A stretch of DNA of 64,000 nt from Cryptomeria japonica (taxonomy: Eukaryota; Streptophyta; Pinopsida; Cupressales; Cupressaceae). The translations under genes and the position numbers were made by a program. Positions 24,701 to 35,963 of this stretch are shown here, piece by piece. The notes under the pieces were generated by a model. That model was given only the letters and a program-made list of their open reading frames with translations. It searched no databases and was not told where the DNA came from. Every line of letters starts with the position of its first letter. The stretch's first letter is position 1. The stretch lies in NCBI RefSeq assembly GCF_030272615.1, contig NC_081412.1, positions 140,536,747-140,600,746 on the forward strand. The letters are read 5' to 3'.

Positions 24701-25041
24701 TGCTCGAGATACATCTTGTCACCATGCACTTTGCTAAGGATGATGCGAATGTGTTCTTCTGTGAACTCTTCCAAAAAATATACTGCATTGTGCAGTTTCA
24801 TCTTCTCAAGGACACTATACTCAGGTTTGATCTTCTTGTCATCCCCACAGAATAGACTTAGTTGGGAATGAATCACTAGGGATCCTAGGTCTTCCAATTT
24901 ATAGTCTATATACCCTAAAATATCTTCCTCAACAATAACTCTGGTGGGTATTTGAGATAAGGCATTATATTTCATTTTCTTTTGAAGAAATTCAGCTCAA
25001 TCTTTAGGTGCACTAGAACTAGAGTGCGATGCAGAAGCCAT
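21758..25041 (-). pseudogene. ORF2 of N2, about 1,095 codons, unknown function
   Basis: Starts MASASHSS at 25041; N3 and N4 also start MAS. A TGA at codon 14 and a few later stops interrupt it, and a frameshift lies in a run of eight T near 22150, so this copy is probably non-coding. Order: a conserved N-terminal region of about 350 residues (DYKLEDLGSL, HDITPEAIYVIAGF, MVIGYQMFYASRMNYVPA, FGQLLVGLFFYFQ, IMEAVELRKE, GYEVMNDMLIRYASTLLASP); a basic S/T/K-rich linker; a middle region (YCQRTIKNIRRKVLDDF to FAQYFP and MRRRRLRLLE). Then a long K/E repeat tract, and a helical C-terminal region ending FEKFHSLLS. No enzymatic motif was recognised. The regular ITKEAI..V.GLP-type segment is faintly like plant mobile-domain proteins, but I would not assign it. 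Confidence 0.75.
22750..23110 (-). repeat. K/E repeat tract inside ORF2 of N2
   Basis: The sense strand is a purine run encoding repeated KRKEEEKKKEED-type units. On the plus strand it gives long S/F/L-rich frames, which are shadows. It is probably an expanded charged single helix or linker; N3 has a shorter acidic linker at the same place. Confidence 0.8.
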
Positions 25042-25476
25042 GATCAAATGATAAGTAAAAATTTCGTAAAATACCTTCACAAACTAGAATTTAGGTTTTC
25101 CAATGTCGTGCACAAAACATCACTTTGGTTGCAAGTTCACCATGTAGAGTTCTTCACTGATTGCTTGAAGATGATTACAAGAATTCGCACAAGATTTCAT
25201 CAACTGCTAGACAAATCGCTCTGGTTGCTCTGCTCTTGAAAAAAAATCTTCTTTTGAAAACTGATAAGTTAAAATGATGATGAAAACCCTTTTAAACAAA
25301 TTCTCACCTACCATAATAAATGCATCACCGCTAGGGCAGAAACCCTAATTTTGCCTTTTACCGCTTCAAATCTTCTACTGATTGATAGGTAAAATATACC
25401 GGTTAAGGCCTTTACCAATATAAACTAGGGGTTCAAAATATTTTACTGATATGTTCCCCCTAAGCTTTTCTTAAGC

Positions 25477-26751
25477 TTAGTTTTTCGGTTTAGAGTTTTC
25501 CACACTAGGTGCAGAAACAGGTTCATTCTGTGACTCTTCTTCTGATTTCTTTTTCCATGTTTTGTTCATTTCCACTTAAACAGTTTCAACATCAATCTTC
25601 CCTTCTGGAGTGATCGGTATATCATCTGATAGGTTCTTTCTTAGTCTGCAAGTTCTGACAATGTGTCCCAGTTTGTTGCAATGATAGCATACCATTCCAA
25701 GTGTTCTCCATGGTCCGTTATTCATACTTCCATTCTTTCTTCTGCATGTTACAGCAGTGTGATCGCTACCATGACAGATCAAACAGGTTGCTCTCCAACT
25801 AGTTGCCTCTTGATAACCACCCGACCGATAGTCATAGGTATTGTACCGGTTGTGATTCCGGTTCACAGAAAATACTGGGATAACTCCTTGAGTCCTTGGA
25901 GGATATCTCCCAGTGTTGTGCAAAACTGACCTGCATTCAAATGCTCAATGCCCAAACTTGTTGCATGCATAACAGTTTCCATTGAATCTATTGGATCTCG
26001 GCATATTGTTTTGAAAATAAGGAAAATTATTGTAGGCCTTGCTTCTACACACATTGGCTGTATGTCCTTCTTTGAGACAATTAAAGCAAACAGGTTTAAA
26101 TTTTTTCTTACCTTTATCCTTGGATGTTGGTTGCTTCTTTGATGTTTCAACTTTTGTTCTAGAGGTCTCACCTTCCTCATACCCAGAGAAACCAAGTCCA
26201 GTGGTATTCTTTACTATCTTTGCCGATTCTAGCTTTTGCTCTAGCTTAGCAGTACTCTGATTGAATTTGGCAAGTATCTCCTTTGACTCAGTAAGGTCCT
26301 TGGAAATAGCAGCATTAGATTCCATCAAGGTTACATTATCAGAAATAGCCATGTTTAGTTCACCTCGTATTTCTTCTTTTTCCACTTTACTCTCCTGAAG
26401 ATGAGCAGTAAGGGTACTGATTTCTTGCTTCAGCTTGGAGATCTCATGATCTTTTTCTTTTACCAGATCTTCGGCTTTCCTTTTGTTCTCAAGCTCTTGA
26501 CACATTTTGATAGTCGGTCCTTCCAACTCCTCTCTTAGATTGGCTTTAGATTCATTTAGTTTTTCAACTTCTTCAACTAGGGCATCCATGTCAGCTTCAT
26601 CAAAAGAGTTATTTTCAGTAAGTTCCATTAGTTTTTCAGCATGCTCTCTTCTTTTGGCCAAAGAGGCTTTATACTTGACTTTGAGTTCGTCATAGGCTCT
26701 CTTAGTCTGAGTGAGATGATGAGTAAGTTCCCTCACACTGTATTCCCCCAT
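25477..26751 (-). pseudogene. ORF1 of N2, Gag-like: coiled coil and four zinc knuckles
   Basis: Start taken at 26751 (MGEYSVREL) because N3 starts similarly (MGDRSYFEM). It is 425 codons in one frame with two in-frame stops (codons 269 and 392). Residues 1 to about 180 are K/E/L-rich and coiled-coil-like. GLGFSGYEEGETS is followed by four CX2CX4HX4C knuckles: CFNCLKEGHTANVC, CYACNKFGH-stop-AFEC (the TGA is inside the knuckle), CLICHGSDHTAVTC and CYHCNKLGHIVRTC. The tail has VEMNKTWKKKS. Known CCHC knuckles bind nucleic acid in Gag nucleocapsid. The usual Copia Gag motif (LNGxNYxxWK) is not seen, so this is Gag-like rather than ordinary Copia Gag. Confidence 0.8.
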
Positions 26752-26787
26752 ATCTCCTTCCAAGTGGTTAGACTTATAGAAAGATTG

Positions 26788-26799
26788 TCTCTGATACCA
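26788..26799 (-). promoter_or_regulatory. Primer-binding site of N2
   Basis: Sense TGGTATCAGAGA, directly downstream of the 5' LTR. Confidence 0.88.
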
Positions 26800-26801
26800 A
26801 T

Positions 26802-27984
26802 TGATGAATACTAAGAGGGGGGTGAATTAGTATACCAAAAAATATTGTAAACAAACTTTTAAACAGTTTAGAAGATAACCAGTACAAAAGATTCACTAAT
26901 AAACCAGTTAAGATAAATGCAAACCAAATAGAAAACAAAGCATTCACCCACAAAAGCAAAATCACCATAATACAAGATATTTGACATGGAAACCCAAATG
27001 GGTAAAACCACAGTGAGCAGAAACTCACAAGTAACTATCTGCAGAATGGTAAACAGACCGGTTAAGGTCATACAATGTTCTTCACTAGAACAGATCCTGT
27101 TAGGAATCTAGATCTCTGTTAGGAGATAAGTCCTGTTAAAGACTACCTTGTTAAAGGATTTCAGATCCACAGTTGTGAACCACCTTGTTAGAGGATTTAC
27201 AAAGGCTTTGCTGGGCCTACCCCATTAAGGGTTTCAGACTTGTCGAAGATATTAGTAATCAACAAGTGAATGATCTAGCTAATAGCACATTATGCTTAGT
27301 TAGATCCTTGACAAGTCATTGTTAATGCATTTTAGAATTACTTCAGTCTTGAATATCTCCACACTCTATCTCTTCACATAGACCTAATCTTCTCTTCAAT
27401 GATCGCACATAACCATTTCTCTTCTATGTCTCACATATCACACATCTCCCATGCAAACCCTAGACATGATGTCCTTATAAAAGAATTTGATTTAATGTTG
27501 GTCCAATAGAATTAGACTACAAGTTCCTAGGTTCAGTGCATCTAGATACATTTGGTAACACGACACAAAATCACCGCCAAAGTGTCGGTGGATGATAACT
27601 CATCACACATTACAGTAATACCGGTTGGTAACTCATCACAGAGTAATACTGGTTAATACAATATACTAATTACCGGTTGTCAAAAATGAAGAGTGGTAGA
27701 TCGTAGTGTTCCAATCAAAAGTTAACTACCGCTTGGTTCCTTCGTACCACTTGAGCTCCTTGAACCACTTGGGATCCTTGTATCGCTTGGGGTCTTCATA
27801 CCGCTTGCGGTCTTCATACAATCTGTGACCGGTAAACCATTTTCTACAAAACACCGATAGTCTAAAGACTATACATCCAATAATACATAATATCAGTTGG
27901 ATCAATTACCGATTGAGCATAACTCATACATCAAGAAAGTGTGTGTCCATCAATGACAATCAAAAAATCATCAAAATGCCAACA
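26802..27984 (-). repeat. 5' LTR of N2
   Basis: 1183 bp. Includes the C-loop hairpin ATACTAA (26808-26814) / TTAGTAT (26827-26833), GTGAG (27013-27017) / CTCAC (27024-27028), and an array of mini-hairpins at 27076-27160. Confidence 0.92.
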
Positions 27985-27989
27985 TTGTA

Positions 27990-28264
27990 CCACCCATTTA
28001 AGGGTGTACAGTTTATGATTCTATAGGTATGATTGGTGGCTTGGCCTAAAATTCCTTGACCAATAGATTTTATTTGAATGAATTGAAAGATTTGTCCCAT
28101 CAGACGTGTAGAAACTGTTGTCACTGAAGTTTGCACACTTGTTGAGCTATCAACTCAACAACCTTGTGAAACCTAGAAACAACCCTGAAGTGTGGGACCT
28201 TGCTCAGTAGGGTCAAATCTATGGAGAAGACTGATTTCATTTTTGATTTAGGTTTAGAATGTTG
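27990..28264. other. Older sequence between N2 and K2
   Basis: Continues the sequence interrupted by N2 at 20293. No gene, repeat unit or signal recognised. The last five bases (tgttg) are the left TSD of K2. Confidence 0.5.
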
Positions 28265-29480
28265 TGTTGGCCATTTGGTTGAATTGATTATGTGTTGCAT
28301 TGATGTTTTTTCATTGATGCCAACACTAGTTGTTTGGATGCTTTACCGACACCCTTATGGTGCTGGTAGGATGAGTGGGTTTCTGGTTGGTTTAGATTCG
28401 GCATGATCCAGTAGGCTCCCATATGATTTGGTTATGGAATTGTCTTATTCATGATACTCATGTTCATATTCAGTAAGTTGGTTTTGGTCTGGTGATCAGA
28501 TGCTATCATGTTTTCTTAGAAGCTTGGCTTATGATTCCTACGAGGGTTTCACTGACAGAGATTTTGATGAAGATATTTGATGAATTGCATAAGTGGTGTT
28601 GGTGCAGCTTCTGGTGGAGTTTTAGGATGTTGTTGGTGATCATGTTCGAGACTTGGCAGATGGAGATCATTGTTGTAGTGTGTGGACCTATATTGGGTCC
28701 TGGTTGATCTAGGTTATGGATCGACTTTAATGTAAGATGTGGATTGGACCCCTTGATGTGTTTCTGGGATGTCTTATGTGTTGGATATTATTTGTTTGGT
28801 CTAAAGCCAACATGTTTTGTAATTATGTAATTGGTTTATTATTTGGTGGTTGACTTGATTATTTATGGTCGAGGGTTTGTATATATAGATGTAAGATCTC
28901 ATTGTAGATTGTGTGCATAGAGATTATGGATGGAAAGGGATATAATGTGAGAATAATGTAATATTATTTAGGAAGAGGATTTGGTCGATCATTGGAGATT
29001 GAATTGGGTTTATGTAAGAGGATTTAGTCCTCCAGTATTGAGCTTAACCGAAACTATACTCAGGCATAGGAGATGCTATCTTTTGCAGTTCAACACTTCT
29101 CTGGATTGTAGTCTAGATTTCTATATAGTCAGTGATGTTCCTTTTGTGATGAGTAGTGTGCTCTAGGTTGTTGGCCTTCCTGCGAGTGCAGGCCCCTCAA
29201 TTGTAATTCACATACTTACTGCAGAAGTATTATTTGACTGTGGGTAGGCTTCCCACAGTGGTTTTTCCTTTTACCGGGTTTCCACGTATAAATATTGGTG
29301 ACATGTGGATGGTATTTATTTGGTGATTATTGTTTATGCTTAATTGGTTTAACTTCTATTCTGATATTTGGTTTAAGAATTCTAGTATTAAAGTTTTAAT
29401 TCGTAATGGTTCAGGTAATCTATGACAACTGATTAACCCCCCTCTCTCAGTTGTCTTCCAGTTATTTGAATTGTCTAACA
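28265..29480 (+). repeat. 5' LTR of K2
   Basis: 1216 bp, TGTTGG to CTAACA. Signals: TATA-like TATATATAG (28880-28888); hairpins GCAT/ATGC (29064-29076), CTGGA-TTGTAG-TCTAG (29101-29116), CTGTGGG/CCCACAG (29238-29258), GTGG/CCAC (29258-29285); and the C-loop hairpin GACAACTGA (29424-29432) / TCAGTTGTC (29447-29455). Confidence 0.92.
28880..28888 (+). promoter_or_regulatory. Candidate TATA box in K2 5' LTR
   Basis: TATATATAG, conserved in the 3' LTR at 53576-53584. The transcript would then start about 30 bases downstream (inference). Confidence 0.5.
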
Positions 29481-29482
29481 AT

Positions 29483-29494
29483 TGGTATCAGAGC
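29483..29494 (+). promoter_or_regulatory. Primer-binding site of K2
   Basis: TGGTATCAGAGC, the standard plant Copia site complementary to initiator tRNA-Met, two bases after the LTR. Confidence 0.92.
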
Positions 29495-29538
29495 TTTGGT
29501 CCTCTCCACAAAAAGCTTAAGTACTTAAGGAAGATCCT

Positions 29539-32500
29539 GTGGCGATTAACAGTTCAAGTTCATCTAGTTCATTTGAGATATCTTTAAGAGAGATATTCCT
29601 AGGCTTGATGGAAAAAATTATACAGTATGGAAGATTCGGATGGAGACTCATCTAAGATGTCTTGGCAAGGAGATTTGGGAGATCACATAGAATGGTGTCA
29701 CACCTTATAATCTAGCATCTGGAAATCCTCCTTCGGCAAACCTGGATAAGGAGCTTGAGAATGATTGTAGAGAAAGAGAAGACCTCTTGTGTGCACTTTC
29801 TGATCAGCAAACAATGGGATTAATTGACAAATCATCTGGAAAGGCTATATGGGATAAGTTGGAGACTCTTAATGAAGGTGACTCTATAGTGAAGATTGCT
29901 AAACTTGATGGTTACAAGGTGAGATATGAAAACCTGAAGATGGAAGAAGATGAAAGAATTACTGCATTAATGGAAAGGGTAAATGAGATTGTTATGGGAA
30001 TTCAATGTTGTGGTGGAACTCTAAGCGAAGATGAAAGTATTTATAAAGTTATGAGAGTCATACCATCGACACAAAATGAAGGCTACTACCATAAATGAGT
30101 TGAGACCAATGGTTAATACGTCTGTCAATAGAGATACCTTGGTTGGGAAACTATTTGCTTTTGAGCTTGAAGAATTTGGACCTTCTGGAGCTGTGAAGAT
30201 TGAACCTATTTTTTATGCATGTACATCTGCAACTGGTAAGCAAGGTTGGAAATATTTATATGCAAAGGAATTGGAAGATATGAAGAGAGAATATGATGAG
30301 TTTGAGTAACTTGAAGCACTATTTTCTAGAAGAGTACCTAAAGGACTGGTAGGAAGTAAGTATGAAGGGAAAGCACCTTTTAAATGTTTTTCATGTAATA
30401 AGATTGGTCATTTAGCATCTAGATGTCCTGAAAGGAATTCAAGATTTGAAGAAAGAGTTAGAAGATCTTTTAGGCGTAACCCCGGATATCAGAACAAGTA
30501 TAAGTACAAGAAAAATAGAGACAAATCAAGCTACATAGTGGATGAGGAAGGCATTACTGATTCTAATGATGAACCGGTAGAAGATTGTGCTAGTGGTTTC
30601 GACAATGGGAAGAAATAGGTATTCTTGGCTATCAAGAAAGATGATCCGACACTGATAGAGAATGTACCTGAAGAGAAGGCACTTGCTGCTAAAATTAAAG
30701 ACAAGAATGAATGGGTAATTGACAGTGGTTGTTCACATCATATGATTGGAGATAAAGATAGGTTTCTATCTTTGGAAGAATTTGATGGTGGTCTAGTAAT
30801 ATTTGGAGACGAAAAAAGCATATATGATCAAAACAAAATGAACTATATCATTGGATGGTAAGATCAATACTGACAATGTTTATTATGTTGAAGGTTTAAG
30901 ACATAATCTTTTGAGTGTAGGACAATTGGTGGATAAGGAATTTCAATTATAGTTCAAGGATGGCAAATAAAAAATCATTAATAGATCTGGTTTGGAGATT
31001 GCAACCATTACCTAGACAAAAGGTAATATATTTCATTTGAACTCTGGTGAGAAGACATGTTTGAATACAAAAATCGATGAGAGTTGGATATTGCATAAAA
31101 GGTTGTGTCATGTGAATTTTGATTGCATTGTGAAGATCAGTTCAACTAAGGCAGTTAGAGATATACCTAAGATTCTGAAGCCCTATAATCCAATATGTAA
31201 AGAATGTCAAATGGGTAAACAGGTCATAACCTCTTTTAGGAGTATACAAGATAAATGAAATGATGTTCTTGATTTTATTCATACTAATTTGTGTGGCCCT
31301 GCTAGAGTTAAAAGTTTTCAAGGTGATAGATATTTCATGCTAATCATTGATGATTATTCTAGAATGATGTGGGTTACTTTTCTAAAAGAAAAATTTGAAG
31401 CATTTGAAAAGTTTAAAATATTTAAGGCTAAAGTGGAAACTGAGACATGATTGAAGATTAAATGTTTGAGGTCAGATCATGGTGGAGAATTCACATCCGA
31501 TGAGTTTAATAACTTTTGTGAGAAGCATGGTATAAGAAGACAATTTTTTACTCCTCAGACACCTCAGCAGAATGGAGTTGTGGAAAGGAAGAACAAAACT
31601 ATCTTGGATGTTGCTAGAACAATGATGATGGAAGCTAGTCTACCTCATATCTACTAGAGAGAAGCAGTGAGTACGACATTTTATACATTCAAAATAGTAC
31701 ATATCAAAGGAGAAACTGGTAAGATACCTTATGAATTATGATTTGGCAATACACTTATAGTTAAGTATTTTGGAATCTTTGGTAGTAAATGTTATATCAT
31801 GAGAGATGATATTATTGGAAAATTTGATCCTAGATGTGATGAAGGCATATTTCTTGGTTATTCTAATGAAAGAAAGGCATATAGATGTTATAACAAGAGA
31901 TTGTAGAGAATTGTAGAGTGCTAATGTCAAAGTGGATGAGCTGAGCAGAAGTCAAATCAGAGTTTATGAGAAGGAACCGACAATGGAAATGATTATACCT
32001 AAACTAGTACCACCTTTACTAGAACAGAGAGTTGAACTAGTTACTCCGTCAGTATCAGAAAATTCTATAGTAACTGAAGATCAGGGAAGACAAACAGAGA
32101 GTCAGAGGACTCCTAGGTATGTGAGATTGAATCATTCAGAAGATCAGATCATTAGGGATAAGAACAATAGAGTAATGACAAAAAGAAGACTGTAAACTAA
32201 TGAGGTATGTTTAATTTCACAAGTTGAACCATTATCAGTAATTGAGGCATGTAAAGATGAATGTTGGTTGAAATATATGGAAGAAGAATTAGATTAGATT
32301 GAGAAAAATAATACATGGACTTTGGTTCCCCAACCTAAAAATAAGAATATTATTGGAACTAAATGGGTTTTTAGGAATAAATTGTATGAGGATGGTCAAT
32401 TTATAAGGAATAAGGCTAGATTGGTTTGTACAGGATATTCTCAGAAGGACGAAATTGATTATGGAGAGACTTTTGCACCTGTAGCTAGGGTTGAAGCTGT

Positions 32501-33760
32501 AAGATTATTTCTTGCCTATGATGCTTATAAAAACTACAAGGTTTATCTGATGGATGTTAAATGTGTATTTTTGAATGGGGATCTTGATTAGAAAGTTTAT
32601 ATTGAGAAACCTGATGGTTTTTCACTATCAGATGATACAAACATGGTTTGCAAGTTAAGGAAAGCTTTATATGGGTTGAAACAAGCACCTAGATCTTGGT
32701 ATGCAAGGTTGGATAAATATCTTTGAAGCTTGGTTTTACTAAGGGTAGTGCTGGCAGTAATTTATATTATAAAATCACTGATGATGATATACTGATTATT
32801 GAAGTATTTGTTGATGACATTATTTTTGGAGGTGAAGATAAGTTATGCATAGAATTTTTTTAAAATATGGAGAAATAATTTGAGATGTCTATGATTGGTG
32901 AAATGAATTTTTTCTTAGGTTTGCATATTACTCAGATTGACAAAGGTATTTTCATCTATCAAACTAAGTATGCTAAGGAATTGTTGAAGAAATTTGGTAT
33001 GAGAGATTCTAAACTAGTAAGTACTCCTATAGTTACAAGTGAAAAATTGACAAGAAAAGATGTTTCTGCACCAGTAAATCCTACAAGATACAACTCTATG
33101 ATTGAAGGTCTACTGTATTTGACTCAGACTTGGCCTGACATAATGAATGGTGTTTGTATTGTTTCAAGATTTCAGAGTGATCCTAGAGAGAATCATGAGA
33201 GTGCGGTGAAAAGAATTTTCAGATACTTGCAAGGTACATCAAAATATGGTTTGTGGTACCCTAAGAAAGATGACTTTACTTTATGTGCACATACAAATGC
33301 TGGTTGGGCTAGAGATGTTGATGACCGAAAAAGTACTTTTGGTGGAGCTTTCTTTCTCAGAAAGAAACTTGTTTCATGGATCAACAAGAAACAATCATGT
33401 ACTTCTTTATCTACTACTGAAGTTGAGTATGTTGTTGCTGCTACTAACTGTACACAAGTTTTATGGATGAAGCAAATGTTGAAGGATATAAAGGTGGATT
33501 GTGATGCACCGGTAGTTATTCACTGTGATAACTCTACTGCTACTGATATATCAAAGAATCTGGTATTTCATTCTAAGACAAAGCACATATCTATTAAGTA
33601 TAATTTTTTGAAGGAAAAGGAGGAAGCAAATGAAGTTAGATTGGTTTATGTGAACACTAAAGAGAAGATTGCAGATATTTTCACTAAACCTTTGCCCAAG
33701 GAATCGTTTGAGTACCTGAGAGACAGATTGGGAGTTTCTCCCCCTTTGGTAGAGACTTGA
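29539..33760 (+). pseudogene. K2 Copia gag-pol polyprotein, decayed
   Basis: The likely start codon at 29539 is now GTG (V-AINSSSSSSSFEI), and a frameshift follows before PRLDGKNYTVWKIRMETHL. Order: Gag; zinc knuckle CFSCNKIGHLASRC (near 30382); protease WVIDSGCSHHM with an intact D-S-G (near 30712); integrase zinc region (HKRLCHVNF to CKEC, near 31095-31205); and integrase core. There the first catalytic Asp of HTDLCGP is Asn (HTNLCGP, near 31285), while RSDHGGEF and NGVVERKNK are kept. RT has NKARLVCTGYSQ and FVDDIIFGGED. RNase H starts HTNAGWARD, with Asn where relatives have Asp, and ends ADIFTKPLP. Several stops occur. It once encoded a full Copia replication set. Confidence 0.9.
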
Positions 33761-33910
33761 TTGATGTAGTTTAACATCAGTACGATATGCATTATCAGAG
33801 ATACTATTCATTCTGATACTAATGTGGGGATGCTACTGCTTAGGGGGAGTAGTCATCTTTGTGATTCAATGGTTTATGTTTTTGCTTTGATATTTTTATT
33901 AGATTTTTGG
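33761..33910 (+). other. K2 3' untranslated stretch, left part
   Basis: Contains a PPT-like CTTAGGGGGAGTAG at 33840-33853. It continues after K3 at 45256 and after N3 at 52713. Confidence 0.75.
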
Positions 33911-35546
33911 AATTGTGATGAATAATGATGAACAACAAATACCCCAACCGGTACTGAGAGGGGGGGGGGGTGAATCAGTACAGGTTAAAACTCTCTTAAC
34001 AACTTATCTAGCTAAAGCAAAACCATCTAGTTATCACCATTACTGAACTTAACCATGGCAATACCAGTTAAACACAGTAAGACACCAGACACCATAAACT
34101 GATAGGTCTGAATACTTCAAATATGATCAATTATGCAATATCAACTTCACCCATAAATATATGCATGTGGTATACTAAAAATACCATAACCTATTAACCC
34201 TGCATGCATAACCCTTCAACCAAATACTTCATAAACATTACATGAAAAATGCATAACACATAACATAGATTTTTCACGTGGAAACCCAAATGGGAAAAAC
34301 CACGGTGGGGATGAATACCCACAAGCTTGTTTTGAACTCTTTTGAATCTCGCCTTGTTAGGAGCCTAGTCCAGTTAAAGACTTTACAATAAGGTTCTACT
34401 AGGAACTGATCCTGTTAGAGATCACCCGATTAAGGGATGGCTATATACCCTATTAAAGGTTGAAACCCTATTAAAGGTTACCTCGCTAGAGGATTTAAAG
34501 AACTCAATGATCTTGAGTCACCTGGTTACAGGTTTTACAATAAGCCTATTAAAGCTACCCAATAAAGGTATTTTCCATCTGTTGAAATGATTAGAAGACA
34601 ACAGGGAAAACTATGATTTGATAACAACACTACATGCCAAGCCAGATCCTTTTCATATCCTCCTCTGCAATCACATTTTGTAGTTTACCTCTTACTGGTC
34701 TGGCAAGTATCAAGTATCTCTTCACTTGGATACATACACACAACATTTGCCAACAAGTTTTCAATAACAAACATCATCAACCTTATAGATAACATATAGG
34801 TTGGTAACATAAACCCTAAACCATAAGATGCTTAGGTTTACAACACAAGTGGTCCAATCCTGACTATCCAAACATATTGCATAGAGCATTACAATTTCAA
34901 ACAGATCATGTCATGCCCAAAGTTTTGGGCAAGAATGGGATAATTTTTTTTTTTAAATCACATCTTAATAACATTAAATTTGCAAATATAAAATGCACTA
35001 GCAAGTTTTGTCATAACTATGTTTCGAGTTAACTCAAACCACTAACTCAAGTAAGTGATAATACTTTAAATCAAATGCGGAACACTGAAAGAATTATTTT
35101 ATTATTTCCTCAATTTTAAGGAATAACTTAAATTAATCAAAACTCTCTAATATAATTGACGAAGATATTATTAATCTCCAATAATCATTAATTGCTTTTA
35201 GGAACTAGTTAAATTAGTCCTAGCACTTAGTTTATAATGTCTAAAATTCATTTTAATCAATAATTAAAATGTGCTTAAATTAAACCGACTAAAGGGTCGA
35301 TTAAATTCATAATAACATATATCCTATAAAGTTTAATCTCATAATCCTATATGTAGGTGGGCTAAAATCATTCCCTATAGTCAAATAATTTACAATAGAA
35401 TTAAATTTCCTAAAAGATTAAACTTCATAAGTATATTTAATTTAAAACATCTTTTTTAATTATACTCATATGTTTAATAAAACATATTAATTATAATCAC
35501 TTCAGAAAATATTTTATCTCCAATTTGCCCTAATCTTTTATATTTT

Positions 35547-35549
<3 letters not shown>

Positions 35550-35625
<76 letters not shown>

Positions 35626-35642
35626 ATATATATATATATATA
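35550..35642. repeat. (CT)n then (TA)n microsatellite
   Basis: About 37 CT units (35550-35623) followed by about nine TA units (35625-35642), within S1. Confidence 0.95.
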
Positions 35643-35871
35643 GGTTTTCACATTATTAATAAATAATCATGAAAACCCTAATTTTATTATTATAAAAATG
35701 CCCTTTTACCTTATTTTCATTCCTTCTTTTTTTTATATTATCTTTCGAATATCCTAACCCGAACTGGCTTAGGGTTTCAAATCTTTTTGTTACAAGGCCG
35801 AACGAAAGGTATGGCGGCCATGAAAGAGGATTGATGGATTGAAGAGGAGGCGGCGGTGGTTCTCCCCGACT

Positions 35872-35963
35872 GCCACTGTGTGTGCACACAATGGCAACAA
35901 TGCCCACTGTGTGACCACACTGTGGTGGCGCGGGTGCCGCCCACTGTGTGTACACACAGTGGG
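35872..35963. repeat. Cluster of CCACTGTGTG palindromes in S1
   Basis: Three nearby copies of CCACTGTGTG. The last forms a perfect 24-bp palindrome (35940-35963; half-site CCCACTGTGTGT); the first is a near-palindrome centred on TGTGCACA. The region is markedly more GC-rich than its surroundings. Confidence 0.85.

Larger units (their letters stand above)
20294..27984 (-). mobile_element. N2: pol-less LTR retrotransposon, structurally complete
   Basis: Perfect 5-bp TSD ttgta (20289-20293 and 27985-27989), LTRs 20294-21477 and 26802-27984, PPT next to the left LTR and PBS next to the right LTR, so it reads on the minus strand. Total 7691 bp with no nested insert. Between PBS and PPT there are only two long frames, ORF1 and ORF2, and no pol domain. 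This is the best preserved member of the N group here. Confidence 0.92.
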
